DNA of 64,000 bases from Lagopus muta (GCF_023343835.1 NC_064437.1:24403001-24467000), one strand, 5' to 3'. Shown: positions 13,430 to 27,000, numbered from the stretch's first letter. The notes: generated from the sequence alone by a model not told the origin. Made by a program: numbers and translations.

Positions 13430-15688
13430 AAGGACTGCCAGGGGCATGCATTTCTCCAGCATCACCTCACTTTAACAGCAAAACCCTCATCTGAAAGCAG
13501 AACCAGAGCCCTTTGAAAAACTCAGCCTACAGCATGCAGCGTCGAAGATTAAAACCCCAGCAGCTCCCATCCATAACTCACCCCTGTTGGCAGGGAGCAT
13601 CACACGTAACTGAAAACATAGAGACGAACGGAAGGTGTCAAGTCAGTAATTTCCTAGCTCTACAGTGAGCAGCATGGTAAATACATGAACCCGTATTTCA
13701 TCCTTCAAATCATATCAATACTCAGATCCCAAGCAAGACATAATGTAAGGGTAACTAAAGCCTTCCCAGCCCATATTTTCAAACACAAATGTAACGCAAG
13801 CGGTGTTTTAGAATATGCTCAGAATATACTGAAATACCAAGGGGAGGGTGGAACAAAGCTAACGAACTTAAAGGACAACATCTGAACAAGCAGGCCATTA
13901 CAGAGGGAAGATCCCAGCATGCTCAAAAATCACGTATCATTTCCATTCATATAAGTGCCCATTCTCTGATGTGTTTTTTTTCATGTAGCAAGGCATTACC
14001 CCTCCTTAGATCCACAGACTAAGATTCCACGTTGCCATTCTGTATCCACATCTCCCTCATCTTTTAACCAAAAAGCTCTCCCCCCTCCCCTGCTGACACG
14101 GCGCAATTCTCCTGATCTGCAGTTTTAACAGAAAGCAAATCTGACTTTGACTCAGACTCCAGATGGGTAGAACTCTAAAGATACTGTCATGTGAAAGATT
14201 AGACAAAGAACTGTTCATCTGCAAGCTTAATAGCTTCTGAAGCAGCAACTGCCAGGAAAGAGTTACCAGGTACCTATACTGCTATCCATAATAACAACAG
14301 TATTGGAATAAAGGGGGGAAGTGCTGGAAACTCCCAATGGCATTCAATGCTCTGCACAGAGAACTGGTAACCCTGCATGCAGCACAGCTTGGGCCTCTTG
14401 CAGGTTGCCTTTCTCACACCTATCACATGTGAACAGTCAGCGTGAAGTTTACTATGGGATGCTGGGAAGAAAGTGGAGGGAACACATAGTGCAGGTGATA
14501 CGCCAGCCCTTCAGGGCTGTGGGGGGCATTGCACAGTTATCTACAGCTTTTTTCACCTGGCAAACAACATACGAACTCCAGGAGATGGATTATTCCCACC
14601 CTTATAACACAGCGCCCACCCTGAATTTTCTCAGTGCTCAACCTTGCAACTCATCTCAGCCTTCCTCAAGGCTCAGCACCCATAGGTCACACTTGTAGAG
14701 CCTGTGCAAGATGTGAAGTGAGACAGAAAAAAACAGCAACTGCAGCACCACGTGAAGTGTCGCAGCACCAACAATGAAGTTGCCAACTCCTGCCCCAGAA
14801 ACCCCAGAACAGGTCCCAAACTGGGGTCAGGGAAGAACAGCATCCCTTCCTAAATCCACCTGCCTCCTACATGCATACTGCATTGACCTCCTGGCTCCTT
14901 ACCTCCACGTAATCACATGAAACATCCTTCCACGGGCCATCCCTAGATGTAATCTCTCCACTCTAGTTAGTGAAGACCCAAATCTACTGTCTTGAGAGCC
15001 TAACTCTGCATATATTCAGCCAACAGGAGTCAGTACAAAGGCAATTGGGACCTACTCACTTTCTTCTGTGGTTTTCCATACTCCAAAGGCTGCTGCTGTT
15101 CCTTGGACAATCACCCTAAAGGTGGGGTCCATTTCTAGCTTGTCTTGGAAAATCCTGTTATGTTCCTGCTGCTTTTCTGATGCTCCAGAAATGCCACGTT
15201 AGGAATTAAGAGGCAATCGCAGGGCATGTGAGGCATGCTGTCCATCATCACTAGAAAAACACATTCCTTAAGGTTCACAGTTGAGACACAGATGTGACCC
15301 ATGATTCTCACATCACTATAACTCACCAAACCATAACATCCCCTCACCCAGTGCGTTTCCCCATTTGTTGCACATGCAGCATCACTGTCCAGCTGCACAG
15401 AGAACGTGACCCACAGAGGCAGTGGGATATGAAGGAACCTTTCTTTATCTCAGATTAATTACAGCATTCTCCTAGTTCTTAGCAAGGAGCTGCTTTGCTG
15501 GGCTGTGAGAAGTAGCACACGGTGGTGTGCAGTTCAGCAATATCCCACTGCACAGCCATGCTAGGTATGGCTGGGGAACAACTGAATAAACACTGTAGCT
15601 CCTTTTAAGAAATGCCAGAGCGAGGCCAAAACATTCCAAGCTGGCATCAGTCTTGTAACAAAGGCTTATCCCTGTTACCCACCTTGCC
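13430..15688. other. Non-coding stretch
   Basis: No gene or known repeat recognised. Confidence 0.5.
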
Positions 15689-15689
15689 A

Positions 15690-15852
15690 TGTTGCACACA
15701 CTGCCCAGAGCTGTGGGTGCTTCATCCCTGGAGGTGCCCAAGGACAGGCTGGATGGGGCAGCCTGAGCTGGTGTGGGACAACAGCAGGGGTTGGAGCTTG
15801 ATAATCTTTCCATTCCCTTCCAACCTAAGCTTTTCTGTGATTCTATGTTTTT
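15690..15852 (+). mobile_element. CR1 3' end fragment
   Basis: Reads cacactgcccagagctgtgg, gtgcccaaggacaggctgga, ggggcagcctgagctggtgt, then ttctgtgattctatg, the typical CR1 terminus. Confidence 0.9.
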
Positions 15853-16419
15853 TCCAAGAACCCAGAAAGGATTGGGGTTAAAGAGACACACGTTCTTTCA
15901 GACAGATCATGCAAATTGAGTGCTACCACTGACTGGCACAATGCCATCCCACACACAGGTATAGCTGACTGATTTTACCTAGACACCAGAAGGAAAATGT
16001 CGTTCCCCTAGGTTAGCTCTAGCAAACCACACCACAGATCTGATTTGTGCACGCCAGGCTCCTACCTAACGAAATATATGGCAAACTTTGTGCAACAAAG
16101 AACAGCTATGATAGGTGATGAATAGATGATGGGGTGCAAGGGCTGCAAAGAGGTCACCTGCAACATCTCCTTGTCCTAACGCAGGAGCCATAAACCATCT
16201 CACGCTTCCCCATCCACACACTTTCACATTTGTAGAGCGCCGTGCACAAAAGAGCTCCACATTGATGGACACTTTGATGATTTAAGTGTTAAATAACAGA
16301 TAGGTGCTATTTATGTGGAAATTATTCCTGTTGGGACAGAGACGCGAGAGTAACGTTTTCTCCTGTGCCTCTGCCTGCCTCACCTGCACTCTTGCTGCTC
16401 ATCCATCTCCCAGGATTGC

Positions 16420-16830
16420 TTGGAACATTGTACATGGAAGAGCATTTTCAAACAGCTCACATTTTCTTTAAAAAGTCAACCTGCTCGGTAATGGCTCATC
16501 CCGCTCCTCCCACCCCCCGCCACATGCTCCCTCGGGGCCGAGGGGGGAAAAGATTCAGCCTGCACTGGAAAACAGCTTTATGTACATTAAAATACCACCG
16601 CTTGGAGTCTGATGCCATTGCATCCTACAAAGCCAGAAATAGCAGTTCTGTCCCCGTGGAACAGAAAAGGACAAATTTCCCCATCTCCCAGCAGAGTTGG
16701 AGGCATTCAGGTGTGCTTAGTCCTGCAATAACACAATCTGTAACTGGGAAAATATTGAGAGGGGAAATAATGCGGTTTCTGGTCGTTATATTTTATATAA
16801 TGCACAGATGTCCAGGGACAATGAGTCTCC
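16420..16830. promoter_or_regulatory. Candidate conserved non-coding segment
   Basis: A repeat-free segment with tctttaaaaagtcaacctgc, cggtaatggctc and ggaaataatgcggtttctgg. Its frame at 16365-16925 is open for 186 codons but resembles no protein. Confidence 0.22.
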
Positions 16831-16929
16831 ACTTCTCAAAGGTTAAAACAAAAAAGCATTTTGCAGAGACAAAAAGAATAATCCTACATCTACCCTTCTC
16901 CAAATCTCTCAAAACAAGGCGGTAGTGCA

Positions 16930-18570
16930 ATTCATCTCTACAGTGGCTGTGATAGAGAGGACAGCGAGTAAGCACAGAGGGCACACCAGCTGTGGCAGGG
17001 GGAAGAGGCACACGGATCAGGCTCACCCCAACTTTTTCTCACCCATGCTGAAGGAACTGTGTGCTCTAAGGGATGTGTTCTATACTGGGTGAGGTATTGC
17101 TGGTTGGAGTCCTCCCAGATTTACAGAATCACAGCTCAAAGTGCTGGCGTGCAGCAGGAAAAGCAGGGAGCACAGATGTTTCAGGTCAGCAAAGTGACCC
17201 ACAGCATCCAGGACACAAACAGCAGTTGACACTCTCTTCCCTCAGAGGCTTCTATGGGGCAAAAGCCAGTGAAATTCTTGTCTGTTCCTGAGAGGAGGGT
17301 GTTTCTGAAGGTCGCTGGTCATCTCCAGCTGCACCTAGGCAAATGTTTTGGATGGGAAAAAGCAGAGCAAGCCCTCAACTTCCCCCACTCCCTTCTGCTT
17401 TTTCAGGAAAAGCACTCAAAGAACAGCAGTTATCCACAGCCCCGTGACAGGAGGTGGGTTGGGACTGCCAAAGACTGTCACCCATTACAGCTCTCCATAC
17501 GCCAAGCCTTGGAGCTGCACATGGCTGCACAAGACCAGCACAGAGATCTGCTCGGTGGCTGCCACACTTAATGCTAGCAGCCCCAGGGAAGCTGGAGGGG
17601 ACAGGGCTCCTTCAGCACCACAGCAACAAAGCTAGAGCAAACAGCCAGATTTTAGGCAGAAAACAGCCAAAAGAGCCCCAGGAGTTAAAAGCACCAGTTA
17701 CCAACTGCAGATCTCATCCGCCTCTTGGTGCCATCACAGCAGCAAATGACTTTGCGTTTCATTGGCGAGATGTGAGCCTTAGAGGAGTTGAGCAGGGAGA
17801 AAAGTATCTTACCAAGTGATAAGCACACTTAGACGGCTCGCAGCTACCATCCCAATCCAACCAGAGAGAGGCAGGTGTGCACATACAGATGCACAGCATC
17901 TCACCAGCACAGCTGGGGCTGCTATTTTGGCTGCTCCAAGATGTGCTGGACGCAGGAGGACCATGCTTTCCTGCAAAACAACCTCGATGCAGTGGTGGCA
18001 GCAGCAAGAACCGCATTCCCATTTAAATAAAATGCCAAAAGGCAGTCAGCGAAAGTGACATTTATGGTGTTACTACAAATGCATTCAGTGGGAAGCTGAG
18101 TAGCAGGAGCAGGTTGGGGGGAAAAAACAAGCTGTAGTGAAAACTGCCATCTGTATATTGTGCCCCATTTTTAATATTCTGTATTCTCATAAAAAGTGTT
18201 GTTTCTGTCACTATTCAATCTCCCAAACTCACATGGAACACTGTTAAAAGTCAGCAGTGTGTGAAATGGTATTTTAAAATAAATGAAACCCGCTCGCAAA
18301 GCTGCGGAGGAATATTGCAATGCCAGGGTGCTGACAGACAGGCATTGAAAAGTAACAACCGTTATCATCTTAAAGCAAAGCGGATTAAATAAAAACCCAC
18401 AGCTAGTGGTGCATTACCAAGTCTGATATTGACACAGCTGCCGTGGTGGTTATTTTTCATTGTCTCATCAAGACAAAGCATCATGGGATATCAATCTTCC
18501 CTCTGTCAGGCCATGCCTGGTGTAAAGTTTTTCGTTTACATTTTCATTATATCCTTTTATCTCAGCTGCC
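16930..18570. other. Non-coding stretch
   Basis: No gene recognised. 18,060-18,420 is AT-rich and repeat-free and could include a regulatory element. Confidence 0.45.
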
Positions 18571-18576
18571 AGCAAA

Positions 18577-18628
18577 AAAATATATATATATATACTTTAT
18601 ATATATACATATATATGTGGATATATAA
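18577..18628. repeat. TA dinucleotide repeat
   Basis: A interrupted (TA)n tract following A7 and running through tatatatatatat, ctttatatatatac and atatatatg. Confidence 0.92.
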
Positions 18629-18639
18629 GTATGCATAAT

Positions 18640-21030
18640 ATAAATTTCTGGGAACGCTGAGATTGGGTGGCCAAGCTACAGCCTCTGGCCCATGAGGACC
18701 CCCATCCTCCCAGGACATAGCTATGCCTGTGTGTAGTTTAGGGCCTTTCCAGCTGGAGATGAGGCTAGCAGTGAGCTGGTAAGTTGCATGGAGAGCTTCA
18801 GAATCAATTAAAACAGCTGCCCAGGCTTTCTAAGCAGGCTCTGTTGTGCAACCAGATTTCACTGTATGGACCAGCCAAGGCTGTCTGCCATTTAGCTTGG
18901 TTTGGAGGAGAGAGGAGAAAGAAAAAGCAAAAATCACAGCTCCCCACAGAGGCCACTGCCCACCTTATCAATGATAATAGCTCTTACATTCATTCCTAGT
19001 TTCCTTCATGCATACCCAGCGTTTCCAGCCTTGCTGACACTATCTTCAAGCAGAAAGCTTGTAGCAGGACGGTTAAGAGGTCTCTTCTAACCTTAAACAT
19101 TCTGAGTAAAGCACTGTTAGGGAAGAAACACTGCCCTGAGTCTGCTGAGAGCCTAACAGGGCTCCCTTCCCAGCACAGACTAACTCCTGAGATCACACTT
19201 TCACTCCCACTAACACCACTGCTATATCAAGGCAGGAGGAAGAAGCAGCTGTTTGCAGCTGGCTGCAGTGTTCATTGATCACTGCAGAGCAATGAGGGCT
19301 GCAGCAGCAAAAGAAATGGTTTCTCCCACTCTTAAGATAGCCCTGTTGTATCTGTGATGGCTGTTCTCTGCTTACTAGCTAATTACATGCAGTCTGGCTC
19401 CTAACACTTCTTGCTGTGCCTCTTTGGAGGCTGCTCAGCACTGTTACAGTGCTTCAGTCCTTTAAGGGTAGGAACTCTGGGAAATGTAGTTCCCAGTGAG
19501 AAACCAGGACTAAGGCACTCAGAGGACAGGCAGTGCCCTGCAAGAGCTGCAAATAGACCATGAAAGCAGTAAGCCCTTGGAAAGGAGCCATAAAGAAGCA
19601 GGTAGCCAAGCAGTCAGCCTCCAGAATTCCCTGTCTTGCTGCCAGACCCCTAGGTTCTGCCCCACCAGCCTGTAGCCCCAGCCCTACAGTGGTGACATCT
19701 TTGCAGCATTCAGCATAGCAAAGGGTTACACCAGCTCTTCCAGCAGCATTTCTTCCTCTCTCTCCGTGAGCAGCAATTGCCATTCTGCATCCTTAATAGC
19801 AGCGTAATCAAAAGTTATGATGCATTTTTCAGTAATCACAAGAAATGATCCCCACTTAGCGTTAAGTAAAGCAAATTTGCCACTGGAAGGATGGGAAGAA
19901 AAAAAAAAAAAAAAAAGGAGAAAAAAGAAGTCAAAAGCATTTCAATTTTCATTTGAAACGAATGAGTCAGAGTCAATTTGGTAAAGCAGTTAACAGCAGC
20001 TGTGCTCCCCTTCCCAGCCCCTTAACAGGTACAATTTGCTTTTAACAAACAACCTCACAGAGGTCTCTGGCACCATGTTAACATAGTGGCATTCAACCCC
20101 TCTTACTGTTGTGTATTTAAATTGGGTAACAGAGGCAGGCAGAGGAAATCCACCATGAATTCTAAGAAGTGCACTTTGACAGCATCTTTTTTTTTTTTTA
20201 AAGGGGGGAGGGGGGGTGCGGGAGCTTTGTAAAAAATAAATGAATTTGAGAGCAGATTTTGCCAGGTAATTGAGTCCTAGAAAGCCCCAGAGTGGCATGG
20301 AGGAATGTGGGAAGACCCAGCAAACTTGGAGCCATGAGCAAGCAGGGCTCCTCCATAAAGAGCTCAGCAAAACAAGCTGAGGGGTTTGACAGCCAAAGCA
20401 CCCTCAGCCTCAGTGCATTCAGGATGCTTCACCCCCAGCAAGAGTGATAACACAAAGCTGTATGTCAGAAGAAAACAAGAGCCCTGTGTTGTCACACTAA
20501 GGTTGCCCCAAAACCCTAGGGTGTCCACACCCAACCTATAGGGCCACTAACCCATAGGGCCATTGCTTGTTGGGGTACAGAGTTAAATCCAGGACATGCA
20601 AGAAGCTTTCAGCCACCCCCCATGGCTGCCCCTTCTCATCCTCCTTCACCCCAAAACGTGTCCTTGCTGCACTCCAAAGGCAGACCCTTGATGCCAACTG
20701 CATCTCACTGGGCTTTTGGTTCAGGCAGTTATCCCCGCTTGTTCATTTGCTCTTTGAAGAAATCTCATTTCATTACCTTCCAGGCTCTTCAGCTTAGAGG
20801 AGAATTACAGGAGATCAATGAAAAATTCATGTTCTTGGTCAGTAATTGGCATTTTTGTTTCTTCTTCCCTCTTTTCTTTTTTAATTTCTTCTCTAAGGGG
20901 AAGGGAAGCAAAGTAAAAGGGTGTGAATGGGGCAGAGAATGGGGTAAGTGGGTATCTTCTGCTATGTGTTAATATAAAGCCTCTTGTATTGCTCCTGCCT
21001 GGTGTACTCTGGTGCTCGCTCCCAACAAGC
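18640..21030. other. Non-coding stretch with simple A and T runs
   Basis: Holds an 18-base A run at 19899-19916 and a 13-base T run at 20187-20199 followed by a G-rich patch. No gene recognised. Confidence 0.5.
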
Positions 21031-21039
21031 CCTACAATC

Positions 21040-21290
21040 CTGCATATTGAAATCTGAAAGCATTCCTGGTACTTTTATTAAAGGGACAAGTAACGAAAGT
21101 AGATTGGACGTATGCAATTATTACAGTGTAATCTGCTGGAAATGAAGTCAATCCAATCACCCAGCATTCTGCTTTCCTCTCATTTTTTAGACTTCAAGTA
21201 AGTGCTTCCCAAATTCCAGCTGAAGTTACAGTTACAATCGATAGCACGAGGGCTCTAAGCATAAGGCTCAATTAATACGATGCCAGTGAG
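21040..21290. promoter_or_regulatory. Candidate conserved non-coding element
   Basis: AT-rich, repeat-free, with CTTTTATTAAAGGGACAAG, GTATGCAATTATTACAGTG, TCAATCCAATCACC and GCTCAATTAATACGATG. Such clusters of homeodomain-like cores are typical of developmental enhancers. Unverified. Confidence 0.35.
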
Positions 21291-22199
21291 TGCTCCCTAC
21301 AGATCTGAAGCCAAAATGAAAAAAAAAACCAGCAGTGGCACCAACTACCAGTGCTAGGAAAGAGAAATTCACACTAAGGGGTTGCCAGCAGGGTATAACA
21401 AGAGTTTTAGCTTCTCTTTCTCAATGATATCCAAAGAAAAAAAAAGAAAAAAGGAGAAATCCCCATTCTGGAAGAATGGGAAGTTTTTTCAAAACCCAAA
21501 AAGCCTGGCTGGGATCTATTCCCATTGGTAGATTTGCACTGATGACCACCAGGACAGCATTTCACCGTGCAACCCACGTGCAAACAGCCACCCAGCTCAG
21601 CCACCACCAAGGTCCTGTCCTGCAGAGCAGCGGATGGGCCATACTTCTTCCCCTGCCTCTCCCTCCTGCTAGCAGCGAGCGCACTGTCAGCCAGGAAACA
21701 GATTGCTACATACGGCACAACCAAGGCTTGCGATGATTAGATCTATTAATACAGTGCATCTGATTCACCTCCAAGGCCCTGACGCTCGGTGACAAATAGA
21801 GACGGGCTTCCCTGCTTTGCCGAGCGGGGCCCCGCAGTAACGACCTTCTTGCTGGCGGCTGCCTGAGCTGGGACAGACGTGAGCCAGCCCAGGAGAGCAG
21901 AATCCCACCCATACTGGCGAAATCCCTGAGGAAAAGCCCCAGCCAGGGTTTCCAGCTTTCTAGCCCAAGGTAGAAGGCTTAGAGCATAGGCTGCTGCCAA
22001 ACAAGGGGTGGGCCTGACGCTTACGTCCAGGCTGGTCCTGCTTTGAGGATGCAATCCGGTCTGTGTTATCTACCCTTCCCACGTTCTCCTCTGATCACAG
22101 TTGAGCCCAGTTCAGAGATTTCTCTGATGGTGCAGTCGCTGCTATCTTACAGTTCTCCAGGCACCATGCTGTGCCCCACAGGTGTCTTCTCAGAGCAGG

Positions 22200-22805
22200 G
22201 TGAGCACAGAAACGCAGTATGGATGGGTTGGAAGAGACCCCAAAGCCCTCCAACCCAGGCCCGCCCCCCCCCCCCCCATGGGCTGGCTGCACCCAGCTCA
22301 GGCTGCACTCACCTCCAGAGATGGGGCACCCACAGCTCTGGGCAGCAGTGCCAGCTCCTCACCACTCTCAGCGAAGAATTCCCTCCTAACAACTCATCTA
22401 GATTTCCCCTCTTGTAGTTTAAGGCCATTCCCCCTTGTCCCATCACTATTACACTGTGTAGAAAGCTGGTCCCCTCCTGTTTATAAGCTCCCTTCAAGTA
22501 CTGAAAGATCACGAGGTCACTATGGTGTCTTCTCTCCTTCAAGTTGAACAAGCCCAACTTCCTCAACCTTTCTCCATAGGAGAGGTGCTCCAGCCCCTTA
22601 TCATCCTCTTGGCCCTCCTATGGACCCACTCCAAAAGTTCCACATCCCTCCTGTGCAGGGGCCCAATCCTGGACACAGTGCTCCAGATGGAGCCTCATGA
22701 GAGCAGAAATGTACCAACCCCTCCCCACCCTGTGCCACCCCTCTGTTGATGCAGCCCAGGATGCCATTGGCCTTCTGGGCTGCAAGCACACAACTTGTAT
22801 CACTC
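22200..22805 (-). mobile_element. CR1 fragment (about 600 bases)
   Basis: The complement of a CR1 3' region from ggatgggttggaagagaccc through ggatggggcacccacagct-like sequence, aggccattcccccttgtccc and caggagaggtgctccagccc-like sequence, to ttgatgcagcccaggatgcc. It contains an expanded 14-base C run at 22264-22277. Confidence 0.94.
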
Positions 22806-23227
22806 TGTGCTTCTCCCCTCAATGCGCTCTGTAATTCCTAAGCACCTCCCTTTAGTCATCTCTTGTCCACGACTTTGTGCAATCAAGGCAAAACTTGGAA
22901 AGATAATGAGCTTTAGCATCACCAAAGAGACGAAGCTTTTAATGACAAAGCAAAACCTTCCCCATTCTCTATCACACCCCGTGACATAACTACAGGCCCT
23001 ACTAACCTCCTACTGCCCCATCCCTGCACTTTGCCCTCCTCTTGTGCTGCAGAGCTCATGCTCACCCTGTCATGCCAATGGCCAGAAGAGAAAACCCAGC
23101 CAGTTATTGGTGCCACAGACCTGACATCATCTGCTTAGCAGGCACAGAGACATCTGCTTACCCACAGCCTGGAAGAGTTCTTCTGCAGGAAAAGCATGTG
23201 GGCAAGTTAAGGTGGGGATGTTCAGTG

Positions 23228-23440
23228 TGTTCATAGACTCCTTAGAGTTGGAAGAGATCTTTAAAGGTCATCTAGTCCAATTCCCCCAAAACCAGTGAGG
23301 ATATCTACAGCTCCATCGTGTGTTCAGAGACCAGTGCATCCTAACCTCTCAGTCAGCTCATCTCCAGACAGAATAGCCCAGCAGGGGACAGGTTTCAAAG
23401 CAGAATTCCACAGTCTCCTAAAGGCTTGGGCGCCTTGGCA
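23228..23440 (-). mobile_element. Degraded CR1 3' fragment
   Basis: Reads gttcatagactccttagagt, tggaagagatctttaaaggt, then catctagtccaattccccc. The rest drifts from consensus. Confidence 0.7.
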
Positions 23441-23899
23441 AGTGTTAGTTCTTGGTGGCCAAGCCATTCCTAGACCAAGTGCACAGCTCTACAGCAGAAA
23501 CAGACTCATTTCTCCTACAGACCGTCCACTAAATAGGTCAGGTTCCCACCTGAGGTCCTGCTGAGCCTCTCCTGCTCTCACCCTACCGCACCCTTGCGGA
23601 ACACAACCGCTCACTGCACAGAGCAGGCAGACTCATTGCTCAGCAGCAGCACAGTGAGCTGATGGATGCTGCTCTCTTTGCTCTGCAGGAGCCCAACACC
23701 TGCCCCCCTTAGGGACTGGCTCAGAGCTCAAAGTTTCCCTCCTCTTCCATTGCTGGAGGGCCCTCAGCCCCAGCATGGGGGAGGGCTGCACATTAGACAT
23801 ATCCCTGCTGAATTGTTACACATTTCTGCTGTGTTCCTTAGACAGAGGACTTTGCTACCAGCGAGCGGGAGAGAAACTGCCATCTGGGACCGCATGTGC

Positions 23900-24260
23900 T
23901 TTCCAGACAGATGGCTGACTATTCTAGTCGTGTTTTATTTCTAGCAATGGTTCATACAGCAACAGCGCTAGTGTGAAAATGGGATGTGACAAGATGTGTA
24001 TTGCTTACACCTTCTGTAAAGTTCAGATAAAACCAAAATGTACAGAATGTAGAAAAAAAATCAATATAATTAGGTAATTAAGAGGAGCGAAAAACCTTGT
24101 TTTAATGCTGCATTGCATTCACGTATACCACAGACTGGGTATATGTGTGATACATAACATATATACGTATCTCTGCTCCTGCCTGCACACAGTGCAATAC
24201 AAATGAAAAAATAAGTGTATATATTTATCCATTAAAACACATTTTCTTGTTCCAGTGAGT
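23900..24260. promoter_or_regulatory. Candidate conserved non-coding segment
   Basis: AT-rich and repeat-free, with CAATATAATTAGGTAATTAAG at about 24062-24082 and GTTTTAATGCTGCATTGC. Motif appearance only. Confidence 0.25.
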
Positions 24261-24661
24261 GTTTGAGACAATTACCGACAACCACCCACTGATTTACCCT
24301 TTAGACTGAAGCTCCGTGGAGCCCTGTTGTGCTTGTGTCCTCATGTAGACTCAAAGGAAGGAAAGAGAAGGCAAGGAAAGGATTCAGAACAAAAGTACAT
24401 CATTCCCTGAGCACCCCAAGAAAATGAAACCAGTCAGTAGGAGCGACTGCTGGACTCACTCACCTGAGGCTGCTCCATCCATCCTGACCTGCTCTTCAGT
24501 CTCTAGAGCAGGGGGACCTGACTCATCTTGCACCACGTGAGCTGATGTGGGACTGTGCAACTATTAAACCACAGGACTGTGGCTCTGGAAGAGCTGGCTG
24601 GCAGCTAGCAGAGCACACTGGTGTGTACATGGCCCAGGATCCTACACCAGCACACAGAGCC

Positions 24662-24940
24662 ACACTTGTATAGAATGGATTGGGTTGGAAGGGACCTTTA
24701 AGACCATCTAGTTCCAGCTCCCTATAGGTGGGGACGCCTCCCACCAGACCAGGTTGCTCATAGCCCTATCCAGCCTGGCTTTACATGCTTCCAAGGAGGG
24801 GGCATCCACAACCTCTCTGGGCAACATGTTCCAGTGTCTCACCACCTTCACAGTAAAGAATTTCTTCCCGATATCCACACCAAATCTACCCTCTTCCATT
24901 TAAAGCCATTTCCCCTTGCTCTGTCACTGCAGATTAACCT
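24662..24940 (-). mobile_element. CR1 3' fragment, well preserved
   Basis: Reads gattgggttggaagggacct, ttaagaccatctagttccag, caccagaccaggttgctcat, gggggcatccacaacctctc, then aagccatttccccttgctct. Confidence 0.94.
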
Positions 24941-25429
24941 GAGGATACAGAACAGAGAGAACTCAGAAACATGAGATGGGCTCAAACTAAACTACATTAC
25001 AGGCAGAGCTCCAAACCTGGTCGAACAGAAGTGAGAAACTTCTCCACCTCCAGACCCCTCTGTGACCCTACCCTGACTCAGCAAACAATGTTTTTTTGGC
25101 ACCCTCAGGCCCCAAGGCCAAGTGCAAAGGACACTGCATGGAAAGCAGGGTACATTTGAGGAGTTTTGGCAATGGCTAACTCTATCTTTGTCACTTCACA
25201 GCTTCCCACGTGTCACTCAAACTGGAAACCTTCCATCCAGTTCCCATTAGGTGTAGATGTGTTTTCACACTCCTGCCTAGCCAGGTACTTGCTGTACTGC
25301 GGATGGTTAATTACTTGAGGCTGTATCACAGCACTCGGCAGGGAGGATCTGAACGAGTGGTGGAGGAAGGTGGTAGGGAAGCAAACATCTCTGCACCGGG
25401 CGGGTGGGCATGCACACACACACAGGATT

Positions 25430-25800
25430 TGCTAGGAATAAATTCAGAGCGGAATATCAATAAATCTCCCAGCCTGGCCATTGGGGTGGGAGTTTCGGTT
25501 CACCCCCCCCCCCACACACACACACACACAACAGGGAAATTCTGCTCTTTCCATGGGGGGTGGGAAGTGGCGCAGGGCTGCATTGAAATGTAAATTCACT
25601 CAAATTATTAAGCACAAGAGAGCAGCTCCTGCCAGCCCTTTGTTCCGCAGTCAGAATGTGTAATCTAGAAGAATAAATATAGTCAGATATCAGCTAAACA
25701 AAGAGACCCGGGGCCATGCATATTCAGCGACCCTCTCCCCCAGGATGTCCCTTCCCCCTTTACCAGGGGGGCTCTTTCTGCAGTCAACTATTGTAGATCA
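25430..25800. promoter_or_regulatory. Candidate conserved non-coding element, split by a C/CA repeat
   Basis: Flanks of the repeat at 25502-25531 are repeat-free and motif-dense: GGAATAAATTCAGAGCGG, CAAATTATTAAGCACAAG, CCCTTTGTTCCGC (SOX-like) and CATGCATATTCAGCG. Conservation is not tested. Confidence 0.3.
25502..25531. repeat. C run followed by CA dinucleotide repeat
   Basis: About eleven C followed by (CA) units; a likely length-variable microsatellite. Confidence 0.92.
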
Positions 25801-25970
25801 AAATGCCCTCATTAACCAGAGCTGAGATGAAAACCTCTCACTGTCTCGCACTGAGGGTGAAGTCCTTTATTTCCCGCTGGGAACGAACATCTCCTTTCCT
25901 CTTGCTTTTCTCCTCCCCTTCCTTTTCCATCATAGAGGACAACAAGGATGCCTCTGTAGCCACACTCCCA

Positions 25971-26055
25971 TCACAGAATCGATTGAGTTGGAAGGGACCC
26001 CAAAGGCCACCCAGTCCAACTCCCCTACAACGAACAGGGACACCTACAGGATGCC
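25971..26055 (-). mobile_element. Short CR1 3' end fragment
   Basis: Reads tcacagaatcgattgagttg, gaagggaccccaaaggccac, then ccagtccaactcccctaca. Confidence 0.88.
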
Positions 26056-26689
26056 CATTGGACAGGTGGGGTAGCTGCAGCTCCCAGGAAACTTATCACG
26101 TCAGAAGAGCCAGCCTAGAGAGCTGAGAAGCCCTGCTCTGCAGAGGAGGGCAAAGCGTTGCTCATCAATTCCTCCTGAACAGACAGGAGCAAGACTAAGA
26201 ATCAAATAGCCTTTTATACCAGGAAGAGCCTCCTGCTATCAACCTCCCACCAAATAAAAGCCCAGGAGACCCTCCCAGGTACAGTCCCGCTCTCTCAGGT
26301 AAGCAGAGAGCACAGGAGGAAAAAGCAGCAAGGTGGCATAAAGGCAGGGCTGCCCATCTCCAAGGGACCAGAAGGCACCCTGTGGGCTCCAGCCACCTTT
26401 ACAGAGCTGCCAGTTCCCCCTCTGTGCAGCAAGGACTCAAGCTGCCTACTCCCTCCAAAGCCCAGCCATATGAGAGCAGGCAGCTGCATCAGCCTGAAGT
26501 CCTGCTGGTAACTGAGTGGGAAAGAGCAGCCCAGAAGTGGCATCAGGGAGTGGGACATCAAACAGGCAGCCAAGAGCTGGATCTGCACCAAGCTCCAAGG
26601 AAAGGTAGCTGAAGGCAAAGCAGGCACAGGGCACAGAGAGGGTCATTACCTACACATGGCTTCTCCATCTCCAGTGTTGTCAGTCTCAT

Positions 26690-27000
26690 ATCTGTCACTA
26701 CTATGAAACCCACTGCAAGATTTAAAGATGAGATGGAGAAGGAGAGAGAAAGGGAAAAAAAAGAAAAAATCAATTTGGCTGTTTTTGAGTTATATGAATA
26801 TAATAAACCCTGAGTGTCCTGCTTTTGGATGCAGTTTGTGCTTCCAATAACTCAGCAACATATTCATTAAACAAAGAGAGGTAAAAGCAGCAAGCCATTA
26901 AAAATAAAGCACCAGGAGAGGGAAGGAAGGCCATGCAGGCTGTAAATATCTTTGACTCTTTTTCAACCTCCATTTTCTTATTCCTGCTCATTCACTAATT
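26690..27000. promoter_or_regulatory. Candidate conserved non-coding segment
   Basis: AT-rich and repeat-free: GAGTTATATGAATATAATAA, CAACATATTCATTAAACAAAG, GCCATTAAAAATAAAGC. Motif appearance only. Confidence 0.25.

Noticed and set aside
16365-16925. A 186-codon open frame on the plus strand
   Set aside because: Low-complexity mixed composition with no recognisable protein; the segment looks regulatory rather than coding.
18577-18628. TA and CA repeats considered as CRISPR-like or satellite arrays
   Set aside because: Simple dinucleotide slippage only, in a vertebrate chromosome.
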